Shown here: piece by piece, positions 9,369 through 20,400 of the stretch
Layout of the letters: each line of letters opens with the position of its first letter
Position numbering within the stretch: the first letter of the stretch is position 1
Source of the DNA: Flammeovirgaceae bacterium
Lineage (GTDB): Bacteria > Bacteroidota > Bacteroidia > Cytophagales > Cyclobacteriaceae
DNA length: 58,592 nt
Direction of reading: 5' to 3'
NCBI GenBank assembly: GCA_021298355.1
Contig: JAJTEH010000020.1
Coordinates: 1-58,592, forward strand
The notes under the pieces: model-generated
Told to the model about the DNA's origin: nothing
Seen by the model: the letters and a program-made list of their open reading frames with translations, nothing else
Databases searched by the model: none
Position numbers and translations under genes: made by a program

Positions 9369-11786
9369 TTAACGGTCAATATATATTTGGTGAGTAGTAA
9401 TTCCGGATTTTGAAAAGGCCTTGATTAAATAGATTCCGTTTGGTAGTTGGTCAAGATGTAATCTTCTGATGTTGTTTGTTAGGTACTCGATTGTGATAGC
9501 GTTAGTAACTTCAATACCAACGTGAGTATACATTGAATACGTATTCCCTATACTATTCGGTTGATAAACATCCAAATAATTTTGTTTTGAAACAGGATTA
9601 GGATATAGTTTAATTGATGTATTCAAGTCGTTGGGCATGAAAGAAATTAGCGGATAGATTGTTTCGGTTCCGTCTGCATCTACCTGTACTAATCTATAAT
9701 AAGTTTTCTCTTCATGGATTTGAGTATCGATAAACTCGTAATGTTTCAATTCACGGCTATTTTCTGCCGCCACTATATGTCCTATTGTTTCAAAATTTGA
9801 TGAAGTAGTATGGGTAAGGCGTTGTACCAAGTAATGGCTCGTTGCTTGTTCAAACTCAGTTATCCATTTAATTTTTGCTTGATGGTTTTCTGTTTGTTCT
9901 ACCCAAAAATCAACAAGTTTTATAGGCAAGGCTACGCCAAGTGGGGAAACTAATGTTAAAGCATTGAACGAAGTTAAACCTGTAACTTTTATGCTACCTG
10001 TATACGGAGCGGAGTTACAAGCATTACTTAATGGAGTAATAGTTGATGCAGGTAACAAATTCCATCTTGATGTAGCTGAATTAAAGCGCCCGATGTATAA
10101 ATCCTGACTGGGTGGCGTAGCTACAGAATTGATTTCGGAAAAACACGCATCTTTCCAATGTAAAGTGATGTCGGCAGTTGGAACAGTACCCGAAACGCTT
10201 ACATTCCAATACTCTTTTTTACTAACTAAAGAAAACGTGCCATCGGTAATTCGGTTGTTGTATGGGGAATTAAAATATTGCACGGTAAAAAGTGTTGATG
10301 AAGTAGCGCCCACCAGGTTAGCAATTTCGAATGGTGCCCACCTATTTCCTTCGCCCAAAGGTAGAAGGATATCATTATTTATTGTACCTCCCCTTTTTCT
10401 TACCGGACCTGTTACATAACTAGTCGCTGTGCCTCCGTTAGATGTAGCGCCATCCTCAAAAACCACAATGTTGCTTGCGGTACTTTGTATGATACCATTA
10501 ATCATTTGCAAACTACCTTCTACTCGCAATTGTGTAGTAGGAATAACCATTGGTGTACCAGAAGAATTATTGATGATTATGTTTTTGTAATTTTGATTTA
10601 CACCAAATTGGGTAGGAAAATTTTGAGGTACCATTCCATTAAATTCTATTGTTGTAATATCAGATTCTCCACCAGCCTCTAATTCAAAAACACCTTGTGT
10701 AGTATTTGTAATGGCACCATGCAAAGAAAGTTTACCTGAATTATAAATCTGAATTCTGTTTTCTCTGTGTTCCCCAATGTTTACACTTGCCATAAGAACC
10801 ATATCTCGGTTAACTGCTATTTTGCTGTTACCACTGATTCTAACTTGATTATTATTTGAGGTAGATGAGTATCTTGAATCCATGTTTAAATGGCCCTTTA
10901 TTTGAATCTCAACATTAGAGTTTGGGTCATTATCTCTTCCAGCACGAAGAAAATTGTCAGATCCAGGGTTTGGTGTAGGATCGTTATACAGTAGTGTTGC
11001 ATTTCCATTAATAATGGCTTTGGCACCAGAATTACCTAATACGGCAAAGCGTATATCTGCTCCGGATTCTGTTCCGCCTTCTAAAATACTCAAATTTAAA
11101 TTCCCCATTTCCACAAAGGATGAATTACCGACTTCAAATGCGAGTGCATTTTGTTGAAAAACATTCACATAATTGTATGTTAAATTTACATCACGGCTAA
11201 TTGTGAGCGTGCACTTATCATTAAAGGAAGTTGACATGCCTACTGAGATTTCTGTAACACCCTCAGCACTTGATTTACTTGCATTTAAATAGTTATATTC
11301 TATGTTACCAAATATAGTTACGGTTGCATTGGTAACATTTGTACTTGAACCTCCTAATCTGAATCTAGTTAAAGCAGAAAATCCAGATGCCTCAGTATTT
11401 CTATTGATTGTTAAATCACCATCGATAGTAAGTTTTGGATCGCCCAATATTACACTAAACTCTGCAGTGCCAGTGCCTGTAGAATTTATGGTAACAGGCC
11501 CAGTTGTTAAATTAGGGTCTCCAGCACCCCCTCGAATTTCTAATGTAGCATTGTTAATTGTCACGTCTGCAATGGTTAAGGTTATGGAACCTTGTAATCG
11601 GATAGGATGATTAATGATGACAACATCGTTACTAGCGTTCTGACCGGGATAAAAACCGCAGCCGCCACAAGTCCAATTATTGGCATTTGTCCAGTCTAGT
11701 GCGCTACCATTTGTGGTAAACACTGTTTGCGCGTGTGATGTGTTACATAGAAGTATAAGGAATAGAAGGGTTCCTGTAACTTTCAC
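9369..11786 (-). CDS. T9SS cargo protein with cellulase/pectate-lyase-like beta-strand repeats
   Basis: The 805-residue protein begins with a signal peptide (MKVTGTLLFLILLCNTSHAQ) followed by 'ALDWTNANNWTCGGCGFYPG', an opening often seen in Bacteroidota surface proteins. Residues ~50-420 are rich in short beta strands (I-x-V/L, N-x-T/A patterns such as VTINNATLEI), suggesting a beta-helix, but I see no catalytic set. Around 640-735 is the common 'VALPIKLVDFWVEQ ... WITEFEQATSHYLVQR' fibronectin-like segment that precedes sorting tails. The last ~80 residues (IKLYPNPVSK ... LPNGIYLIKAFS) form a type A T9SS sorting domain. It is probably an exported structural or adhesive protein; substrate and function are unknown. 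It stands 268 bases from the ELWxxDGT gene on the same strand. Confidence 0.8.
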   Translation of the reverse strand: MKVTGTLLFLILLCNTSHAQTVFTTNGSALDWTNANNWTCGGCGFYPGQNASNDVVIINHPIRLQGSITLTIADVTINNATLEIRGGAGDPNLTTGPVTINSTGTGTAEFSVILGDPKLTIDGDLTINRNTEASGFSALTRFRLGGSSTNVTNATVTIFGNIEYNYLNASKSSAEGVTEISVGMSTSFNDKCTLTISRDVNLTYNYVNVFQQNALAFEVGNSSFVEMGNLNLSILEGGTESGADIRFAVLGNSGAKAIINGNATLLYNDPTPNPGSDNFLRAGRDNDPNSNVEIQIKGHLNMDSRYSSTSNNNQVRISGNSKIAVNRDMVLMASVNIGEHRENRIQIYNSGKLSLHGAITNTTQGVFELEAGGESDITTIEFNGMVPQNFPTQFGVNQNYKNIIINNSSGTPMVIPTTQLRVEGSLQMINGIIQSTASNIVVFEDGATSNGGTATSYVTGPVRKRGGTINNDILLPLGEGNRWAPFEIANLVGATSSTLFTVQYFNSPYNNRITDGTFSLVSKKEYWNVSVSGTVPTADITLHWKDACFSEINSVATPPSQDLYIGRFNSATSRWNLLPASTITPLSNACNSAPYTGSIKVTGLTSFNALTLVSPLGVALPIKLVDFWVEQTENHQAKIKWITEFEQATSHYLVQRLTHTTSSNFETIGHIVAAENSRELKHYEFIDTQIHEEKTYYRLVQVDADGTETIYPLISFMPNDLNTSIKLYPNPVSKQNYLDVYQPNSIGNTYSMYTHVGIEVTNAITIEYLTNNIRRLHLDQLPNGIYLIKAFSKSGITTHQIYIDR

Positions 11787-12034
11787 AAAAATTTATTAAA
11801 TGTTCGAAATTCGTTTTTAGTTGCTTGTTTATTGTATGGTTTAGTTTAAATGATGAAATGCTAAAATAGATTATTCTGCAGGAAAGAAAAAGAATTTAGA
11901 TAATTATACAGGTGATATTTTTGCCAAGAAATATGCAGTTGGTTTAATAAAAAAGATCGCATAAAAATAAAAATTCAAGGAACATTGTTTAATGTTCAAT
12001 GAAATTTTAATAAGCTTGTAAAATGTTTCAACCG

Positions 12035-13975
12035 TTATACTGTAAGTTCTAATTCTACACGCGTGCCGCATGGTTTATTATTTTCATCAAGCAAATCGGT
12101 TGTAACAATGGCGTGTTCTTTTATATGTTGATTAAAAGAGGCTAAGCGCGTTGCTGTTAGTTTTACGCCTTTCGAATCTCTTTTACTTCCAAATGTATCT
12201 GCTTTTTTTTGGCCTCGTCCAACTCCATTATCGGTTATGCTGCATTTTAAATTATTGTTTTCTAAAGTAAAGCGAATAAAAATATTCTTCTCTCCTATTT
12301 TGGGGGATAATCCATGGTGGATAGCATTTTCTAGAATGGGTTGCGTGAGTAACGGTGGAATATATACATCTTCAGGATCAAAACTTTCTGTATCAATTAA
12401 TAAATTAATGGAGTCATCAAAACGAAGCGATTCCAGTTTTACATAAATCTGAATAATCTCAATTTCTTCTGCAACTGAAACAGATGGCCTATCTGTACTT
12501 TCCAAAATTCTGCGCAGCAGATAAGAAAATTTAGATAAGTATAGTTGTGCATCCTCGCTATTGTTTTTAAGTAATAAGTAATGTAAAGTATTTAAACAGT
12601 TAAAAATAAAATGCGGATTGAGTTGGTTACGCATGGTTTTTTCTGTTAGCTCGGCATTGGCCATCTCAATAATTTCATTTTTAGTTTGTAACATTTCATT
12701 TGTTTCGCGTATAACTTTATCTGCTTTTTTAATGCGTTTTAACAGGTATAAAAGTACTAGTATAGCCAACACTACAACGATAGAGAAAACAATTAAATTG
12801 AAGATTACTTTCTTTTGTGCTGCTAATTCTATTTCGGTAATTCTTTTTTCAGCTTCAATTCTTTGAACCTCATTTTCTTTCTTTACCACTTCGTAACTGC
12901 TAATGCTATTATTGATTGCTTTTATCACATCTTCATTTTTTAATTCTGCAGTTAATAATCTGGCAGAGTCGGCATATTGGTAGGCTAATTTAAAATTCAA
13001 TTTTCCGGAGTAAGCTTTAGATAAATTAGTTAAAATGTTCACAAAACTATTTTTGTCTTTTGTTTCAAGAACCAAACTCTTTGCTTTAGTTAACAGCATG
13101 ATAGCAGAATCATATTTCTTATCGTGTAAAAAAATTAAGCTTGAATTTATTAGTGAAAATATTCTTGAATTTTTGTTTGACGTTTCAGATAGATTATAAG
13201 CTAACTTACTGAACGTTCTAGCGCTATCGATTTGATTCATTTGAAAATAAGCCTCAGCCAGATTAATTATACAGGTTAACTTAATAGATGTATTTCCTAA
13301 ATTCTCGCTTAGAGTAAGTGCTTTTTTTGTGTAGGATGTTGAATTTGAATATTGTTTTAAATTTAAATAAGCTATTCCAACGTTTACGAAAGATCGCATT
13401 AATCTTGACTTGATTGTATCAGCAGCTACAATAGATTTTAATCCAAATTTTAAGGATTTTTGATAGTCTCCAATCTGGTCATAAAGAGCTGTTAAGTTCA
13501 CTAAAACACGCCATAAGCCGTGTTGATTTAAGCTTTTCTCTTCAATAGATAGAGAAGTATAATGGGCTTCCATTGCCATTCCAAATTGACCGGAATGTCG
13601 ATAAAATACTCCTAAAGTATTCGAAACAATTGATGTCAAACTATCTAATTTGTGTTTTTTGCTTATAGAAAGCGCATTGTTAGTAAAATAAATAGCAGAA
13701 TCTATTTTACCTTCATAATAATGAGCACTTGCTAAATTAGTAAGAGCAATAATTTCACCTTTATCATAACCCTCTTTTTTTGAATATTGTATAGCCTTAT
13801 TCGATAGAAATTTTACAGAATCTAGATGCGAAACATTTTTAATAAATTCATTTGATCTAGAATTAAATCTATCAATTGAATCTTTATAAATTTTGCTAAT
13901 TGTGTTTCGACTTTGAGCGCCACTTATGTAATAACTTGTTAAAATAAGAACAGTAGTTAAGATTAATCGCATCAT
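12035..13975 (-). CDS. LytS-type sensor histidine kinase with periplasmic TPR domain
   Basis: The 646-residue protein has a signal sequence (MMRLILTTVLILTSYYISGA), then about seven TPR-like helical repeats (~residues 40-350, for example AIYFTNNALSISKKHKLDSL), a short coiled coil, one membrane helix (~390-412), a second coiled coil, and a cytoplasmic His_kinase domain of the LytS/YehU class. The phospho-acceptor is His455 in QLNPHFIFNCLN. The ATP-binding domain shows ILENAIHHGLSP (N box) and DNGVGRG (G1). Such kinases normally pair with a LytTR response regulator, but none lies beside this gene, so it is an orphan here. The TPR part probably senses or binds a periplasmic partner. It sits between two genes for large secreted proteins, which may hint at envelope stress or export control, but that is inference. 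Confidence 0.85.
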   Translation of the reverse strand: MMRLILTTVLILTSYYISGAQSRNTISKIYKDSIDRFNSRSNEFIKNVSHLDSVKFLSNKAIQYSKKEGYDKGEIIALTNLASAHYYEGKIDSAIYFTNNALSISKKHKLDSLTSIVSNTLGVFYRHSGQFGMAMEAHYTSLSIEEKSLNQHGLWRVLVNLTALYDQIGDYQKSLKFGLKSIVAADTIKSRLMRSFVNVGIAYLNLKQYSNSTSYTKKALTLSENLGNTSIKLTCIINLAEAYFQMNQIDSARTFSKLAYNLSETSNKNSRIFSLINSSLIFLHDKKYDSAIMLLTKAKSLVLETKDKNSFVNILTNLSKAYSGKLNFKLAYQYADSARLLTAELKNEDVIKAINNSISSYEVVKKENEVQRIEAEKRITEIELAAQKKVIFNLIVFSIVVVLAILVLLYLLKRIKKADKVIRETNEMLQTKNEIIEMANAELTEKTMRNQLNPHFIFNCLNTLHYLLLKNNSEDAQLYLSKFSYLLRRILESTDRPSVSVAEEIEIIQIYVKLESLRFDDSINLLIDTESFDPEDVYIPPLLTQPILENAIHHGLSPKIGEKNIFIRFTLENNNLKCSITDNGVGRGQKKADTFGSKRDSKGVKLTATRLASFNQHIKEHAIVTTDLLDENNKPCGTRVELELTV

Positions 13976-14405
13976 AAAGATTGGTTTATAATCTATAATT
14001 TGTAAAGCTTTTTAAAGTTAATCAGTAAACATCATTTATAAAAAAAGCCCATTTGTAAACCAATTTTGCATGACTTTTAAACTGCTTTATATGAACTTTT
14101 AAAAACGTATTACGATCTAATATCATTTCACACTGTTGCTTAAGGAGCATGAGTATAGTTTACTATTCTTTAATCTTTGGTAATGATAAATAGCTCAATA
14201 TCATGTAGACATTTTACCAACGTTATCATTCCCGTTCAACATTCAAGTTAAACAGTTGTAAACAGCTAGCCTTTACTTTTTATCTTTTTCGTTTGCCCTG
14301 CACAATCCGGTAACATTTATAAAACTTATTGTTAAATCCCTTTCATCAAAATACATTGTAGTAAGGCCGTAAATTATTAACTTGCAAGTAAGAACCTGTT
14401 TGTTT
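13976..14405. other. Divergent intergenic region
   Basis: This stretch separates the LytS-type kinase (minus) from the 3099-residue protein gene (plus), so it should hold promoters for both. I find no full TTTG/TAnnTTTG pair on either strand and no hairpin or small gene I can defend. Confidence 0.4.
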
Positions 14406-17400
14406 ATGGAGCCCATTCAAAATTCCTTGCGAGTGCTTGCACTCGTGCTTATATCCTATGTTTCTTTTTCGCAAACGCCCGGAGGAGTTTCTGCTAATTT
14501 AAGCCTCTGGCTTAAGGCTGATAATGGCCCCGAAAATATAAGTGCTTTACCTGCAAGTAATGGCGAAGCTGTAATTACCTGGCGCGACAGAAGCGGTTTA
14601 GGCAGAGATTACATTGGAGTTGCCGGGCCAACACTTGTAAGCAATGTTCTAAATTTTAATCCGGCTGTAGAAATTTTATCAGGTGGTTTTGATGCTCCGG
14701 TTTCTGCCGCACTTACAACCAATTGGTCGGTCTTTACTGTTTCCCAAAAATTAGCCTCTGATAACAACGGCCGTATTTTCGATGGCCATACTTCTAATTT
14801 TCTATGGGGACACTGGGGTAATTTTACCAATAGTATTTTCCTGAATGGAAATCCTTCGAATTTTAATTCTGGAATTGCCACAACTATTGGTATACAAGAT
14901 TTAAAACTTCATGCTTTTTTACGCGAATCTGCAGGTGGAACTTTAGAAGCCCGCTCCGATGGCACATCTCTTACCGTATTTCCTACCAGTAACAGCGCTA
15001 ACACTATAAGAATCGATATCAATCAAGGAAACAATGCTGGCGAAACCTCAGACTCGCGTATTGGCGAGATGATTATTTACGACAGGTCTCTTACGCCAGC
15101 CGAAGTAATTCAGGTAGAATCTTATTTAGCCATAAAGTATGGTCTTACAATCAACCACAATTATGTTTCATCTGCAGCTACTACTCTTTGGGATCTTACG
15201 GCAAACGCTGGTTTCAATACACGTATTACGGCAATCGGCCTAGATGCTGGCTCCGGTTTAAATCAGCTTCAATCCAGAAGTCTTTCCGCTGGAGCTGTTT
15301 TAACGATTCAAAAACCAATTGCTTTTTCTGCCAGCGGAGATTTTGTTGTTGTGGGCGATGACAATGGAAGTTTAAACCCTACTCCTTCACAAGTACCTGC
15401 TGGTTTTAACAACCGTATAGCTCGTATCTGGCGAAGCAGGGTGAGTGGTACTCCGGGTACGCTATCTATTAGTTTTGATCTTAGCTCGGGAATCTTCAAT
15501 TCCGGCAGAATAGAAGATTATGCGTTGGTGATCAAAAATACAGATTCCGATTTTTCTTCCGGTGCCACTCAAGTTGTTGCATCATCTTTAGTAAACAATG
15601 TTATTACATTTGATAACGTTACCCTTTCAGATGGAGATTTTTTTTCGCTTGCCTTTACCATCAATACACTTATTGCCTCGCAAAATCCGGTGTTTTGGGT
15701 TAGGGCAACTAATGGGGTTACCGGTGTTGCAGATGTTAGCAACTGGGCCGATCAAAGTGGAAATGGCAAAAATGCTATACAAAATACAGTGGCTAATCAG
15801 CCAACACTTTTGGCAAATGCAGTAAATGGTTATCCTGCAATAGACTTTACTGGCAGTACAGACGTATTCTCCATTACCTCACCACCTACTAATGTAAATT
15901 CTACCATTTTCACAGTGGCGGTACCAACTGTAAATACAAGTTGGCGAACCATGTTTAGAGGTACCGGCACAGACCATCCTATTATAGTTCAATCTGGCGG
16001 CACGCAACTAGGCTATTTTGATAACGACAATGGAGGTTTCAGAGCGAGTGGTTTTACGTGGTTACAGAACGAAACAGCAGTGGTTGCTGCAGAGTTAAGA
16101 ACAGGCGATGTAAACTTTAGAAAAAATGGAGCACAAGGGGCATCCATTACAACAATAGATTTAACCGGAATAAGTTTAAACTTCTTCGGGAACTTTCAAA
16201 GTGGTGGCCAACGATTTGGACAAATTGCAGAAACCATCATTTTTAACTCCCCTACTCCTTTAACAACAAATGAAAAAGAAATTATAGAATCATACCTGGC
16301 GGCAAAGTATGGTGTTACGCTAACGCATAACTATATGGCGTCAACAGGTTTAACCTACTGGGATATTGCAGCGAACACTGGTTTTAACGAAAGAATTACA
16401 GTAATTGGAAAAGACGATGCCGTTGGATTAGATCAACGTAGATCTAAAAGTGAAGCGGCTACTTCAGTACTAACAATTGAAAAAGATAATGTGGCAACTC
16501 CGTTTTCGAATAATCTGGATTTCTTAGTTGTTGCCGATGATAACGGTGTGCTACAAGCAACATCCTCTAACCTTCACCCATCAAGGCCTTTGCGTGTATC
16601 TCGCATTTGGCGTGTGGCCTCAACCGGCACACCTGGTTTAGTAGATCTTAGTTTTGACCTTGGCACAGGTATATTTAATTCAGGAATTGCAGCCGACTAT
16701 ACACTTTTGATCAACAACACTACTCCTGATTTTACAACTGCTTTTGCGCTAACCGGAGGTGTTTTAAATGGTAATGTTTTAACTTTTTCTTCTGTATCCT
16801 TATCCTCAGGTTCTTATTTCAGTTTGGGGCTTCCGCAAGTGGCAAGCCCCGGTGGTGTAATTAATAATTTAAAAGCCTGGCTTAAAGCCGATGCAGGAGT
16901 AACCGGTATTACAACTGTATCCGATTGGCAAGATCAAACCTCTAATAATTTTCTGGCAACACAAGCAAATGGTGCCGCTCAACCAACCTTGGTTGCCAAC
17001 AGACTAAACTTTAATCCTGCCATTCAATTTGATGGATTGAATGACCAGTTGATTATACCGGGCGGAATAATGGGAACGGCAACTTATTCTGATTTAAATG
17101 TATTTGCTGTAACAAGAACCAACACAGTGCAGGCAAGCTCAGTGTTTTTTGAAACACAAGCTGGCGGAGGAAGAATAAACGCACACATGCCCTGGAGCGA
17201 CAATAATCTTTATTGGGATGCAGGAAGTACATCTGCAACTAACCGGCAGAATACAAACTGGGGTGGCAGTGTTAATACCGGTTTCATTTGGAGTTTACTG
17301 GCCAGTACCACCTCTACAGCGTTGGGTTCTAATCAAAATATTGTAAGAAACGGATTACTTGTGCTGGCAGACGGAACCTTAAACACATTTACAGGCAATA

Positions 17401-20400
17401 ACAGCAACATGTTTATTGGTTCAAACGGTACAAATTTATTCAACGGTGAGATAAGTGAATTGCTTTTTTACACCGGCCCCTTAACCGCAGTTGAATACAA
17501 TAGAATACATAGTTATCTGGCAACCAAGTATGGCATAACCCTTAATCAAGCTACACCTACAAACTACACAGCATCAGACGGGTCGGTAATTTGGGATGCC
17601 ACCACAAATGTTGCCTATAACAACCGAATTACAGGAATTGGAAGAGATGATATCTCCGGGCTTGACCAACGCAGGTCTAAGAGCAGTGGTACAGGTGCAA
17701 TAGTTACAATCGAAAAAGAAGATATTTCATCTGCCTTTACAAACCTTCAATTTGCTTTTGTAAGCGATGATGGAGCCTCGCTTGGAGCAACTACAAACAA
17801 TGTTGTTAGCCCTTATCCTATGCGTGTTACGCGGGTTTGGCGCGCAGAAATTTCCGGCACACCTGGTAATTTTGATTTGACTTTCGATTTAGGAACTGGA
17901 ATTTTTAACAGCGGTGTGGCCTCCGATTACGCTTTATTGATTAACAATACCAATACAAATTTCGAAACAGGTTCAACAGTAATAACCGGAGGGGTTATTG
18001 CAGGTTCAGCCATTACGTTTTCTAATGTTTCGTTAGCAGATGGTGCATTCTTTACATTGGCATTACCAAGCCAACCCGCACCAGGAGGTGTAATTACAGG
18101 TTTAGGTGTTTGGTTAAAAGCAAATCAAGGTGTGTTTGCCGATGCTGGCATTACTCCGGCAACCGATGCCGGAGTTGTACAAAGATGGGCGGATGCTACC
18201 AGTTTGGCAAACAATGCTACACAAACAGGTAATCCTATTTATAATACTACTTCTAACTTAATTAACTTCAATCCCACACTTTACTATGATGGTGCAAGTG
18301 GTCATAATCTTACCTACAGCACCATTAATCGCTATTCTATTTTTACCATGTCGCGCTTGGAAGGTAGTTTAAATAGAAGAGTATTTTCAAGTAGAATTGG
18401 AAATGCTTTAACCGGTTATTGGAACGGACGCGAAGATGTAATTTTTCTGGATGGCGCCCCTAACATATTAAGCGGATCGGCAGCCTCAACTAACCCTCGC
18501 CTATACGCAACAGTTAGAAGCAATCCAGGAGCGTATCAGATGTTTCGTAATGGATTATTGCTTTACAGCGGGGCTACCTCAAACAACAGCAATTGGCAAT
18601 TAGGAATAGCCAACGGAGGTGCTGCAACAAACGAATCAAGCCGTGCTTATGTAGCCGAAGTAATTCAATACGACCGAGATTTAAATGCAGATGAATTAGT
18701 GCGCGTTCAATCGTACATGGCCATTAAATATGGCGTTACATTATCACAAACTACTCCAACAAATTATGTTGCCTCCGATGGAACAATACTTTGGAATGCA
18801 ACAGACAATGCAAATTATGCAACAGACATAGCTGGTATTGGTTTAGATCATGGGTCTGCTTTATCGCAGATTAGATCGCAAAGTATAAATGCTAACTCAA
18901 TTGTGTCTATTGACAAAGGTGGTCCTTTTGCAAGTAATCTAGATTTTATAATGTGGGGAAGTGATAATGCATTTTCATCTCCCACAACGGTTAACCGACA
19001 TCCTTCTTATCCTTATCGCTTTGGAAAAACCTGGAGGGTTGATGTTACAGGAAATCCAGGTACAATAAGCATAACATTTGATTTAGGATCCGGAGTATAC
19101 AATTCGGGTGTAGATGCTGATTATGCCCTGCTTATAAATAATACAACCGATTTTGCAACAGGAACAGCCGTAACAGCTAACCGAACACTGGTTGGCAATA
19201 CGCTAACTTTTACTAACGTTACCCTACAAGATGGAGAGTATTTTACGTTAGCCATGCCAAATCCACCTGCACCTGGAGGTGTAGTAAATAATTTAGCTTT
19301 ATGGCTAAAGGCCAATCAAGGTGTAACCGGAGTTGCAAATGCCTCGGCATGGTCAGACCAAAGTGGTAATAACATCAATGTTGTACAAAACAACACCAAC
19401 AACCAACCCGTTATCAATACCGAACGCATTAACTTTAATCCCACGTTACAATTTGACGGAGCCAACGATAACCTTAGCAATAATTTAGGTATTTTAGGCA
19501 CACGCACATATAACGATATCTACGCCTTTGTTGTATCCAGAACCAACACAGTTCAAAACAGTTTTACTTTTTTTGAAAACACAACAGCTGGTTCACTTGG
19601 CTTCAGAATACCTTGGAGCGATACCAACGCTTATTGGGAGCCTAGCACTGCCGCAACAAACCGATTGATACAACCTTGGGGTGGAAGAATAAACACACCT
19701 TACTTATGGTCTATGGCAGCAAGCACAACGGCTACTATAAGCGGGCAGCGCCAGGATTTAATTCGCAACGGTTTTACCATACTTAGTGATTTAACGTACA
19801 CAGCTTTCTCCGGAAACAACAACGCATTCTTTTTAGGAAGTGGCTCTGGCAATAATTTCTTCAATGGAGAAGTAGCCGAAGTAGTACTGTATGGCGGAGC
19901 AATAACATCAACTGAATTTAACCGCATACAAACTTATTTAGCCATCAAATATGGTGTAACATTGCCCACCACCGACTACACAAGCAGTGCAGGCACTTTG
20001 CTTTTTGGAACCACATCTACACACAATACGTACAACTTTAACGTTATAGGTATTGGCAGAGATGATGTATCTGAACTATCACAAGTAAAATCAAGGTCTA
20101 CAACCGAAACAGCAGACATACTTACGATTGCAAACGGAAACTTTACTACTCCGTTACCATTCTCTAATTCAAACGAATTTTTAATGGTAGGACACAACAA
20201 CCGAAACCTGCAGGCCGATGCCACACAGCAAACCATAACCCATGGAGGCACAAACATCGATAGATATTTAAGTAGAGTTTGGAGTACACAATTAACAGGA
20301 AACCCAACAGGTAATGTTATAATTGAAGTAGACATGACCACCGTTGCCGGAACAAATGATTTAAATGCGATCAGGCTGGTGCTCGATTCAGATCAAACTT

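Noticed and set aside
14382-14405. TTG start of the giant LamG-like protein
   Set aside because: The ATG at 14406 begins a normal signal peptide; the eight extra codons would put polar residues and a Cys before it.
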